In this document: positions 1-7,460 of the stretch, one piece after another
Layout: every line of letters starts with the position of its first letter
How positions within the stretch are numbered: the stretch's first letter is position 1
Source: UBA6663 sp044226485
GTDB taxonomy: Bacteria; Chloroflexota; Anaerolineae; Anaerolineales; UBA6663
Assembly: GCA_044226485.1 (NCBI GenBank)
Contig: JBGAGY010000021.1
Location: 3,358 to 67,357 of the forward strand
Direction of reading: 5' to 3'
DNA length: 64,000 nt
Translations under genes and position numbers: made by a program
Notes under the pieces: generated by a model
What the model was told of the DNA's origin: nothing
Database searches by the model: none
What the model saw: the letters and a program-made list of their open reading frames with translations, nothing else

Positions 1-1104
1 AGCAAAGAGATCGGGCGCATGAAGGACGCGACCGAGCGCGAGGCCAAGATCATCGAGCAACGCACGGTCAACGAGCGCATCGCGGCCCTCGACGCCGACG
101 TGCGCCAGATCGAGGCCGACCTCGAGGCCGCCGTCTCGGCCCTGCCCAACCTGCCCGACCCGCGCACGCCGATCGGCACCACCGAAGACGACAACGTCGT
201 GCTGCGCACCGTCGGCGAGCCGAAGCAGTTCGACTTCACGCCGCAGGCGCATTGGGACCTTGGGCCGAAGCTCGGCATCCTCGACTTCGAGCGCGGCACC
301 AAGCTGGCCGGCTCGCGCTTCTACGTGCTGATGGGCGCGGGCGCACGGCTGCAGCGCGCGTTGATCGCCTGGATGCTCGATCTCCACATCCGCCAGGGTT
401 ACACTGAGGCCTATCTGCCTTTCATGGTCAAGGGCGATATCGTTTACGCGGCGGGCCAGTTGCCGAAGTTCCGCGACAACCTGTATCGCGACGTCGAAGA
501 GGATTACTGGATGGTGCCGACAGCCGAGATCCCGTTGACCGGCCTGCACAAGGACGAGATCCTCGACGGGGCCACGCTGCCCCGCAACTACACGGCCTAC
601 ACGCCCTGCTTCCGGCGCGAGAAGATCGCGGCCGGCCGCGACGTGCGCGGGATCAAGCGCGGGCACCAGTTCGACAAAGTCGAGATGTACGTGTACTGCA
701 AGCCTGAGGATTCGGATGCCGCGCTCGAGGCGATGCGCGAGCACGCCGAAGCCACGCTGGCCGGCCTCGGCCTGACCTATCGCGTCAAGCAGCTCTGCAC
801 GGCCGACATCGGCTTTGGCGCGCGCATGACGTATGACCTCGAGGTCTGGGCGCCAGGCTGCAACGAGTGGTTGGAGGTGTCGTCGGTGTCGAACGTCGGC
901 GACTTCCAGGCCCGGCGCGGCAACATCCGCTTCCGCCGCGAGGCCGGCGCAAAGGCTGAGTTGGTGCACACGCTCAACGGCTCGGGCCTCGGCATGCCAC
1001 GCACCCTGATCGCCGTGCTCGAGAACTACCAGCAGGCCGACGGCAGCGTCGTCATCCCTGAAGCCCTGCTGCCGTGGATGGGCGGCGTGACGCGGTTGGC
1101 ATGA
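1..1104 (+). CDS. serS: Seryl-tRNA synthetase, 5'-truncated by window edge
   Basis: This cytoplasmic class II aminoacyl-tRNA synthetase charges tRNA-Ser with serine. The frame is open from base 1, reading SKEIGRMKDATE, so the start and most of the N-terminal coiled-coil arm lie upstream. The last 367 codons are present. They include the end of the tRNA-binding arm, class II motif 2 (CFRREKIAAGRD, then GHQFDKVEMYVY) and motif 3 (LNGSGLGMPRTLIAVLENYQ), which form the ATP/serine site. The C-terminus is complete. About 137 bp and a strong hairpin separate it from the next gene. The family call is very secure. Confidence 0.96.
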   Translation, partial: SKEIGRMKDATEREAKIIEQRTVNERIAALDADVRQIEADLEAAVSALPNLPDPRTPIGTTEDDNVVLRTVGEPKQFDFTPQAHWDLGPKLGILDFERGTKLAGSRFYVLMGAGARLQRALIAWMLDLHIRQGYTEAYLPFMVKGDIVYAAGQLPKFRDNLYRDVEEDYWMVPTAEIPLTGLHKDEILDGATLPRNYTAYTPCFRREKIAAGRDVRGIKRGHQFDKVEMYVYCKPEDSDAALEAMREHAEATLAGLGLTYRVKQLCTADIGFGARMTYDLEVWAPGCNEWLEVSSVSNVGDFQARRGNIRFRREAGAKAELVHTLNGSGLGMPRTLIAVLENYQQADGSVVIPEALLPWMGGVTRLA

Positions 1105-1187
1105 GGGTGCGCCGGCCAGCGCGGAGCAGACAGCGCAACTTCCGATCGACTGCTGCGTTATTAAGTCGTGCTGCTCCAGGTCGATGA

Positions 1188-1219
1188 GTCAGAAGGCGTC
1201 TCCTGAGACGCCTTCTGAC
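1188..1219 (+). terminator. Perfect hairpin downstream of serS
   Basis: A 14-15 bp perfect inverted repeat (arm GTCAGAAGGCGTCT) with a loop of about 4 nt lies 84 bp after the serS stop and 22 bp before the next start. No T-run follows on the plus strand, so it may be a factor-dependent terminator or an mRNA-stabilising stem rather than a classical intrinsic terminator. Confidence 0.5.
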
Positions 1220-1241
1220 TGAAGGCTGACACCTTTCCCAA

Positions 1242-1793
1242 ATGCCCACCCTGACTCTTTTCGGCGAGATCGCGCTCCTGATCGTGACCCTGCTCGTGAT
1301 GGGCGTGGGCCTGGTCGGCGCCGTCGTGCCGATCCTGCCGGGCAGCTGGCTGATCTGGCTGGCGGCGGTCGGCTACGGCATCGCCCAGGCGGCGCTGGGC
1401 CAGCCGATGTTCGACGGCTGGATCGGCGGCGTGGCGATCGTGATCCTGACGCTGCTGGCGATCGCCGACCTGGTGCTCGAATACGTCGTCACGCACTCGG
1501 TCACGCATCAAGAGGGTGTGTCGGGCTGGGCGACGGCGGCCAGCATCGTCTTCGGCCTGGTCGGGCTGCCGTTTTTTCCACCCTTCGGCTCGCTGGTGGG
1601 CGCGGTCGGAGGATTGTTCCTCGTTGAGTACTTCCGCAAGGGCAAGGATTGGCGCAAGGCGCTGCGCGGCGTGAAGAGCTACGCCAAGGGGACGGGCTGG
1701 GCCATCGTCGCCGAGGTGGCCCTGTGCCTCGTGATGATCGCCGTGTTCGTGGGCTGGGTCGCGCTGGCGCTCGCATTTCCACAGACGTTGTAA
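1242..1793 (+). CDS. DUF456-family integral membrane protein
   Basis: This 183-residue, very hydrophobic protein has about four membrane segments. The Gly/Pro-rich pattern near residues 20-40 (VGLVGAVVPILPGSWLIWLA) and the glycine-rich middle (FPPFGSLVGAVGGLFLVEY) are typical of DUF456 proteins, whose biochemical role is unknown. A basic cytoplasmic stretch (YFRKGKDWRKALRG) precedes the last helix. No convincing Shine-Dalgarno precedes the ATG, so the start is chosen from the first hydrophobic segment. It stands alone between serS and a palindromic repeat. Confidence 0.8.
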   Translation: MPTLTLFGEIALLIVTLLVMGVGLVGAVVPILPGSWLIWLAAVGYGIAQAALGQPMFDGWIGGVAIVILTLLAIADLVLEYVVTHSVTHQEGVSGWATAASIVFGLVGLPFFPPFGSLVGAVGGLFLVEYFRKGKDWRKALRGVKSYAKGTGWAIVAEVALCLVMIAVFVGWVALALAFPQTL

Positions 1794-1887
1794 CTAAACG
1801 ACAAGCGACAAACAACGAAGGACGAGGGCTGAAGGCTGAATGACCTTTCAGTCGTCTTCTTTCGTCTTTTCATGCCTGCCGAGCTTC

Positions 1888-2086
1888 GCGCGTGGCGTGT
1901 CATCCAGAGCGCCTAACCCTCCTGACCATCAGACGCGCCAAATGAGCGCGAAGGATCTCCCATCTGACTCCCATGGCCCTGGAGATAGACTCCACCGACC
2001 AGCGAGTCAGACAGGAGATCCTTCGCGCTCATTGCGGTTGGTTCTGCACCGCGAGGGCTAGGCGCTCTGGATGACACGCCACGCGC
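1888..2086. repeat. Nested inverted-repeat element, copy A
   Basis: This intergenic element of about 200 bp has perfect 28-bp outer arms (1888-1915 and 2059-2086), perfect 20-bp inner arms (1941-1960 and 2014-2033, containing GCGCGAAGGATCTCC) and an innermost 8-bp pair (1963-1970 and 2004-2011). The whole could fold as a long interrupted hairpin. A second copy with the same architecture lies at 7097-7302. It fills most of the gap between two convergent genes, and I see no credible ORF in it. Confidence 0.85.
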
Positions 2087-2180
2087 GGGCCGGGCGGCCT
2101 GGGCAACTCAGGCGGGACGATTCGGCGCGGCGGCGGCTCGTCGGAGCAACGACGTATCGACGTCTTCCGTCACAATACAA

Positions 2181-2218
2181 AAAGACGAAGGATGAATGGC
2201 CATTCACCCTTCGTCTTT
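2181..2218. terminator. Bidirectional hairpin between convergent genes
   Basis: An inverted repeat has arms starting AAAGACGAAGG and ending CCTTCGTCTTT, with a second 6-bp stem GAATGG/CCATTC inside. It carries A/T at both outer ends and sits just past the stop of the minus-strand SixA-type gene. It belongs to a group of GAAGG/CCTTC hairpins seen in several intergenic gaps here and probably terminates transcription from both sides. Confidence 0.55.
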
Positions 2219-2268
2219 CGTCTTTCGTCCTTCGTCTGTCTGCGGTCCGCGGTCAGCCGTCGCTCCAG

Positions 2269-2754
2269 TCAAAGTTCCAGATCGGAGGCCAATTCCTTGG
2301 CCGTCGCCTGCCAGGCCAGTTTGAACTTGTCGGCGTTCTTGCGGGTCAGTGCCACGAGGGTGCCCTCTTTGAAGACCACGGGCTGCCGGCATAGGTTCAT
2401 GACGATCTCGCCCAGATCGGGGTTGTGGGCCACGCACATCACCGTGCCGGCCTCGTCGTATTCGAGCAAGATCTCTTTGAGGTGATCAGTGTCGAAACCT
2501 GGCGCGAGCGCGGGGTGAGCCCGGAGCGCAGTCAGGCGGTCGAGTTGCGTGGCCAGGATCTCGGCGGTCATGCGCGCGCGCAGCAACGGGCTGTGCAATA
2601 CGATGTCGGGCACGAGCTTGCGCCGAGCCAGGCCAGCCGCCGCGGCTTCCATGGCGCGGGCGCCTTCGGCCGTCAGTGGGCGATCCGCGTCGGCTCCCTG
2701 CCACGTGGGCCAGTTCGCAACACCATGTCGAACCAGATAGACCTGAGACGGCAT
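2269..2754 (-). CDS. sixA: SixA-type histidine phosphatase
   Basis: This 161-residue histidine phosphatase (phosphoglycerate-mutase superfamily) matches the small SixA group, which removes phosphate from phosphohistidine proteins. The catalytic RHG triad is at residues 9-11 (VYLVRHG), and the second histidine lies in VAHNPDLGEI near residue 110. The length fits SixA and not the larger mutases. A GAGG Shine-Dalgarno sits about 7 nt before the ATG. It is the last gene of a minus-strand run and follows a HEAT-repeat gene by 9 bp. The exact substrate cannot be read from sequence, so the gene symbol is family-level. Confidence 0.8.
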   Translation of the reverse strand: MPSQVYLVRHGVANWPTWQGADADRPLTAEGARAMEAAAAGLARRKLVPDIVLHSPLLRARMTAEILATQLDRLTALRAHPALAPGFDTDHLKEILLEYDEAGTVMCVAHNPDLGEIVMNLCRQPVVFKEGTLVALTRKNADKFKLAWQATAKELASDLEL

Positions 2755-2763
2755 CGGAAAACC

Positions 2764-3045
2764 TCAATCGCCTTCTTGGAGCCGCATCAGGGCGTCTGCC
2801 AAACGTGCGCGCACGGCGTCGTCCACCTCTTGATCCAGAGCGGCGCGCACCGCATCCTCCGCCGGGCGCCCGATCCGAACGAGCGCTTCGACCGCCAGGT
2901 CCGCCGTTTCGGGGTCGGCGGTTCCGATAGCGAAGAGCAGCGCCTGGACGCCCTCGGGGCTGCGCGCTTCGCCCAACCGGCGGATGGCGATGCGCCGCTC
3001 GAGCGGGTCGAGCGAGGTGGCAGCCAGGATCAGTTCAGACGACAT
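2764..3045 (-). CDS. Short HEAT-repeat protein
   Basis: This 93-residue protein consists of about three HEAT/PBS-type helical repeats, with recurring patterns such as ERRIAIRRLGEARSPEGVQA and LAVEALVRIGRPAEDAVRAA. Such repeats act as protein-interaction scaffolds, and no catalytic motif is present. It begins 5 bp after the upstream Trm112-like stop and ends 9 bp before the SixA-type gene, so it is probably translated from the same mRNA. The partner is unknown. Confidence 0.8.
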   Translation of the reverse strand: MSSELILAATSLDPLERRIAIRRLGEARSPEGVQALLFAIGTADPETADLAVEALVRIGRPAEDAVRAALDQEVDDAVRARLADALMRLQEGD

Positions 3046-3050
3046 TCGCC

Positions 3051-3293
3051 TTATTCAGCGGGGGGCGGAACCGGTAGATCCTCGGGCCGCGTGTTCATCC
3101 ACTTTTCGCCCACCTCGACCAGCATCACAGGGATGCCATCGACGATCGGGTACTTGCGGCCCAACACGGGCTCAATCAACCAGCAGTCCTTGTAAAGCTC
3201 GAGCCGGCCGGGATCTTCCCCGGGTTGGCGCGTGGCGTGCGAAACACAATATGGGCAGCGCAGGATCTCAAGCAAATCCGGATTGATGGACAT
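3051..3293 (-). CDS. Trm112-family small protein
   Basis: This 80-residue protein has a CPYC knuckle near residue 13 and the characteristic ending YPIVDGIPVMLVEVGEKW of Trm112/UPF0434 proteins. In other organisms these are small activators or partners of methyltransferases. The ORF extends further upstream, but I start at 3293 because ATGTCCATCAAT is preceded by GAGG at a suitable distance and matches the family's N-terminus. Only one CxxC is visible, so zinc binding may be incomplete, as in many bacterial members. Confidence 0.8.
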   Translation of the reverse strand: MSINPDLLEILRCPYCVSHATRQPGEDPGRLELYKDCWLIEPVLGRKYPIVDGIPVMLVEVGEKWMNTRPEDLPVPPPAE

Positions 3294-3364
3294 GTCGTTA
3301 CCTCGGGGCGATTTTAACACGACAGCGGGCGGCAGACCGTGGACCGCTGTGGGTTGTCGCGACA

Positions 3365-5551
3365 TCAGCCTCTCCAACGCCGAGACACGGCCTGCCACGT
3401 GCGCCCAAGGATGGCTCGCATGCAAGACCAGCGAGCCTGGCGCCAGAGTTGCCGCGCTCTCGAAAGATCGTCTGACGAGGCAGCGCGTGGGCTGAACAAC
3501 ATGATGGCATACACAGTCGTGATCGCAGCGCTGGCGGTCGTCAACGACGGCCAGCGGCCGAGCGTGGCCCGGGTCGCTTCGGCATGTTCGGCCGGAGTCT
3601 GTCCGGCCTCAGCCGGCACGCCGGCCAGCTCGAGCCAGGCGCTCATCTCCCAGTACAGATCGGCCACTCGCCAGGCCAGCGGACGAGCCTCGCGTCGGGC
3701 ACGCCAGAGCAGCGTCACCATCAGGAGCGCCAGCAAGGCCACAAGGCCGAGCAAGCTGACGCCCAGGCGAGGGTCAGCGTTTTTCTCGGGCGTCGAAGGA
3801 AGCACATCGGTCGCCGGATCGTCGACACCGAGCGGGCTGTACGAGCGGATCGGCTGCGACGGCGTCGGCTCGAATTCGATCCAACCCACTCCCGTCAGCC
3901 AGACCTCGACCCAGGCATGCGCATCCGACTCGGCCACGCGCCAGGCGCCACGAGTCTCGTCGTAGGTGCCCATCGCGTAGCCTGTGGCGACCCGAGCCGG
4001 AACGAGGTTGGCCCGCAGCAACACCACCATGGCCGAGGCGAAGTGGCTGCAGAACCCCCGGCCGGTGTCGAACAAGAAGTCGTCGACGACGTCGCGCCCG
4101 GCCGGCGCGAGAGGCGTTTCGATGTCGTAGGGATACGTCTCACGCAGGTAGCGTTGAACGGCGAGCGCCTTCTCGAGATCGGTGTTCGCGCCGACCGTGA
4201 TTTCAACGGCCAGGTTGAGCACCCGCTGCGGCACCGAGTCGGGCAACGCCAGATACGACGATGCCTCAGGCGACCCGCGACCCGGAACGTCTGCCCGCAG
4301 GTGATCGAGGCTCGGCAGAGCCGAGTCGACCTCGTAGGCCGAGTCGGCGCCGGCCATCAGCACATCGAGGGGTCCAAGCGCCACGAGGCCGTCCGACACT
4401 GTTGTCGAGATCGGGCGGTTGACGGCATAGAGATCAGTGCCATGCAGCGCCACGATCTCGAACGTCTGATGCAGGAGCCGCTCGCCGGCGCCGGTGTCGA
4501 GCCCGGGTGGGGAAGAAACAGCCTGCACGCGCACCCATCCCTGACCGGTGTAATCACCGTAGATGGCGTTGCGCCAATAGCGGATCGGCGCAGACACCGT
4601 GCGACCCAGCTCGACAGGCGGTGGGGGTGGATCGCTCGTGCGCACCCACATGATGACGCCGACGCCGTTCGGCAGCGGCGAGCCGATACGCGCAAGGTCC
4701 GGCGTGCGCGCGAACAGCGCCGCCCCGTCAGGATTTTCTGGAGAGCGGACGGCCGCGAAGAGCTGGGTGGCGGCCTGCGCAACCGGGCGCTCGAACCAGG
4801 CGGTTACGGCGCGCCAGCCCTTCGGCGTGCCCACCCATGGAAACGCCAAAGCGACCGACGCCGCGACAACAATGGCCAGGGCCGCCGGGGCCAGGGCGTG
4901 GTCCCACAGGTCTTCGGGCGCGTCGATCTGGGCCGCGTCCCAGCCGCGGCGTTGGCGTTCCCAGTTGGCCGCGGCGATCAGCGCCAACAGGGTCGCGACG
5001 ATGCCAACGAGCGCCAGGTCGTCCAGGCCGGCGAGCGCATGATTGAGGGCCAGCGCGCCCGCCAGCAGCAACACGCTGGGCCACAGGCCTCGCCGCCTGA
5101 TGACGGCCCAACCTAGCGCGGCCAGGAGCTGCCAGAGGATCAGGCCGACCACCAGGTCGAACAAGCGCGTGTCAGTCACACGCGCACCCGCCGTCGCAGA
5201 CGACCACCAGGTCCGAAGAATCTCACCGAGTGTCCACAGGCGCACACGAAGGAGATCGAGCGACTCGCTCGAGAGGCCCGACTGCCAGGGATACAGATCG
5301 AAAGCGGTTTCGAGCGCGATGGCCGCGTTCGTGATCAGGCTGTAGGCGACGGCGATCAACCAGGGCCAGCGGGTGACACCCAGACTCAGGCCGCAAAGCA
5401 TGCCGAGCGCCGCGAAGAACCAAAACCGTCCGGCCTCCGGCGTCCAGTTGGCCGATGTGACGGCATGCCCGGCGAGCCCAGCGGCGAGCAAGGCCAGGCC
5501 GAGCACCAATGCACGGCTGACGGTGACGGACGGTCGCGGCAACAGGCTCAT
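3365..5551 (-). CDS. Membrane transglutaminase-like protein (TgpA/DUF3488 type)
   Basis: This 728-residue protein has five to six N-terminal membrane helices, a long extracytoplasmic part, a transglutaminase core, another helix near residue 610 and a C-terminal DUF4129-like tail. The core holds Cys501 (GRGFCSHFASAMVVLLRA) and His545 (DAHAWVEVWL), followed by GWIEFEPTP. There, Glu sits where Asp of the catalytic triad is usual. The ORF runs further upstream, but the start at 5551 overlaps the DUF58 stop by 4 bp (ATGA), which is translational coupling. DUF58 plus transglutaminase is a widespread pair, usually with a MoxR ATPase. No MoxR gene is adjacent here. The substrate is unknown. Confidence 0.88.
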   Translation of the reverse strand: MSLLPRPSVTVSRALVLGLALLAAGLAGHAVTSANWTPEAGRFWFFAALGMLCGLSLGVTRWPWLIAVAYSLITNAAIALETAFDLYPWQSGLSSESLDLLRVRLWTLGEILRTWWSSATAGARVTDTRLFDLVVGLILWQLLAALGWAVIRRRGLWPSVLLLAGALALNHALAGLDDLALVGIVATLLALIAAANWERQRRGWDAAQIDAPEDLWDHALAPAALAIVVAASVALAFPWVGTPKGWRAVTAWFERPVAQAATQLFAAVRSPENPDGAALFARTPDLARIGSPLPNGVGVIMWVRTSDPPPPPVELGRTVSAPIRYWRNAIYGDYTGQGWVRVQAVSSPPGLDTGAGERLLHQTFEIVALHGTDLYAVNRPISTTVSDGLVALGPLDVLMAGADSAYEVDSALPSLDHLRADVPGRGSPEASSYLALPDSVPQRVLNLAVEITVGANTDLEKALAVQRYLRETYPYDIETPLAPAGRDVVDDFLFDTGRGFCSHFASAMVVLLRANLVPARVATGYAMGTYDETRGAWRVAESDAHAWVEVWLTGVGWIEFEPTPSQPIRSYSPLGVDDPATDVLPSTPEKNADPRLGVSLLGLVALLALLMVTLLWRARREARPLAWRVADLYWEMSAWLELAGVPAEAGQTPAEHAEATRATLGRWPSLTTASAAITTVYAIMLFSPRAASSDDLSRARQLWRQARWSCMRAILGRTWQAVSRRWRG

Positions 5552-6933
5552 GAGGGCAGGCCCTCCAGCTCCTGCTGACCACGCGGCGTCTGTTGCGCCA
5601 CGATCCGGCCCGTCCCGAGCGCGCGAAACTCCCAGCGCCGCAGCGGCCCAAAGGCGCCGAGCTGCGGCTGGATCTCGGCTGCCGCGACGGCCTGAGCCGT
5701 CCAGCCGCGCTGCTGCAGCGATTCGACCACACGCCACGCGCGCCTCGCGCCCGGGTCGGTATCCATCAGGATGAGATCGAGACCGCCGACGCGACGAGAA
5801 GCGACGGCCCGCGCCTGCCAATCCGCGTCGACGGCGGCACTGATGGCGATCAGGCGCGCGCGGGCCGGGATGATGTCACCTGTCGAGGCCAACACATTGC
5901 TGAAGCGGAGCTCTGATGTCTGAACCGGCGCCAGCGCGCGCAGGATCGGCCACAGCTGCCCTCGGCCGATTCGCGCCGGCACCACGACCGGCGTGTCGAG
6001 CGCGTAGGCAAGGCCGACGCGCAGCCGCTGCGCCAGCAGTTGTTCGGCCGTCGCCACGACCAGCAAGATGAGTCGTTCGAGCGGAGCCTCTTCGTCTTCG
6101 CCGGCAGCCAGCGCGGCCCGCTCGAAGTCCGGCACCAGCCAGACGTCGGAAGCCGACTCGGGGTCGAGTTGTTTGACGAACAGGCTCTGGCGCCGGGCGC
6201 TGGTCGGCCAGTGGACGCGATGCACCGGATCGCCCACGACATAGTCGCGCACGCCGGCCGCCTGGGCGCTGTCGGCGCGCAGCGGCTGGCGAAGAGTCGC
6301 GCGATCGCCGATGCGGGCGCGCCGCGCCGCGAGCGACAGGCTCACGCGCGCCAGCGGCGGCACCACGACGACCTCCTGGCGCTGCCCGAAGCTCACGCGG
6401 GCCTCGAAGAGCCCGAACGGGTCGCGCCAGGTCGCGGACCAGGGGCCCAGCGTGGCGATGCCCCGTCGGCTGCAGAGCGCGCGCATCCGCCAGGTTCGAG
6501 TGGCGTGGGCCGCCACGGTCTGGACGCTTGTGAGTCCGTATCCTTGCAACGTCGTGGCGTCGTCGAGGCGCGCGATCACGGGCAGCCCCGACTCGTTGTA
6601 GAGCGAGATCTCCTCTTCGATCTCGTCGCCGACTTGAAGCGGCGCATACGTCAAGCGACGCTCGGCCGAGAGCCCGAGTGCCTGGGAGCGGATCAGCCAG
6701 AAGGAACAAAGGATCGCGGCGCACAACGCGCCGGCCGCAATCGCGGTCGCCGAGCCGGGCCAGGCGATGTACGCTGCCGCTGCGACGATCAGCCCGATGA
6801 CCGGCACGGGTGTGATGAGCCGGATCTGCAGGTCTCGTTCAGGCTCAGCGCGTGCGAGGAGGATGCCACCGGCGAGACGTTCCACCAGTCGGCTCCATGC
6901 GCTGCGGACGAGGGACAGAAACGGGCGCTGCAT
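5548..6933 (-). CDS. DUF58 domain protein
   Basis: This 461-residue protein has two N-terminal membrane helices (about residues 45-85), then a beta-rich region and the DUF58 signature GVRDYVVGDPVHRVHWPTSA near residue 230. DUF58 proteins have a von Willebrand A-like fold and typically act with MoxR ATPases and transglutaminases at the membrane. It is the first gene of the minus-strand run DUF58, transglutaminase, Trm112-like, HEAT, SixA-type, and its stop overlaps the next start. The promoter is presumably in the palindrome-rich gap upstream. A TATGAT box about 26 nt before the ATG is a weak candidate. Confidence 0.88.
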   Translation of the reverse strand: MQRPFLSLVRSAWSRLVERLAGGILLARAEPERDLQIRLITPVPVIGLIVAAAAYIAWPGSATAIAAGALCAAILCSFWLIRSQALGLSAERRLTYAPLQVGDEIEEEISLYNESGLPVIARLDDATTLQGYGLTSVQTVAAHATRTWRMRALCSRRGIATLGPWSATWRDPFGLFEARVSFGQRQEVVVVPPLARVSLSLAARRARIGDRATLRQPLRADSAQAAGVRDYVVGDPVHRVHWPTSARRQSLFVKQLDPESASDVWLVPDFERAALAAGEDEEAPLERLILLVVATAEQLLAQRLRVGLAYALDTPVVVPARIGRGQLWPILRALAPVQTSELRFSNVLASTGDIIPARARLIAISAAVDADWQARAVASRRVGGLDLILMDTDPGARRAWRVVESLQQRGWTAQAVAAAEIQPQLGAFGPLRRWEFRALGTGRIVAQQTPRGQQELEGLPS

Positions 6934-7096
6934 GGATGGCCTGGGGTGGGTTAATCATAGTGCTTAATGGGCGACGCAGGACGAAGGACGAACGACGAAG
7001 GTTGAGTGGCTGTTCGTCCTTGCCGCGCAGCCACATCGGTCGATGTCATCCGGAGCACACGTCTTTTCGCACTGCGTGCCAACGAGAGCACCTCGC

Positions 7097-7302
7097 CCCC
7101 GCGCGTCGCGTGTCGTCCGGAGCGCCTAACCTGTTGAACTATCAGACACACAATGAGCGCGAAGGATCTCGTCCGCAGCCACGTCTGCCTTCCGGAGGGT
7201 ATTCTCAACAGCCACCGAGTCCGATAGGAGATCCTTCGCGCTCATGTGCTGGAACTCGGGCAGTGAGGGCTTGGCGCTCTGGATGACACGCGACGCGCGG
7301 GG
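7097..7302. repeat. Nested inverted-repeat element, copy B
   Basis: This is the second copy of the element at 1888-2086. Outer arms of 32 bp (7097-7128 and 7271-7302) pair with 3 mismatches, and inner arms of 18 bp (7153-7170 and 7228-7245) pair perfectly. Arms are conserved with copy A, whereas the central segment differs completely. It occupies most of the gap between the DUF58 and VanW genes. No credible ORF is present in the gap. Confidence 0.85.
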
Positions 7303-7370
7303 ACAGATGCTTTGGGTGAAAGGGACCAGTGAAACGCGGCGAGCCATCTGAACAACCCGACAGAAAACAA

Positions 7371-7410
7371 GAATGACGAAGGTCGAACATCCATTCGACC
7401 TTCGTCATTC
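7371..7410. terminator. 17-bp perfect hairpin after the VanW gene
   Basis: The arms GAATGACGAAGGTCGAA and its exact complement flank a 6-nt loop, 50 bp beyond the stop of the minus-strand VanW gene. No long T-run is present. It belongs to the same GAAGG/CCTTC hairpin group as 2181-2218, 24122-24179 and 24482-24511. Confidence 0.55.
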
Positions 7411-7460
7411 GTCGCACCTCTGACGGCACCGGTCTGCGGTTCGCCGTCAGAGGTCCGCTT

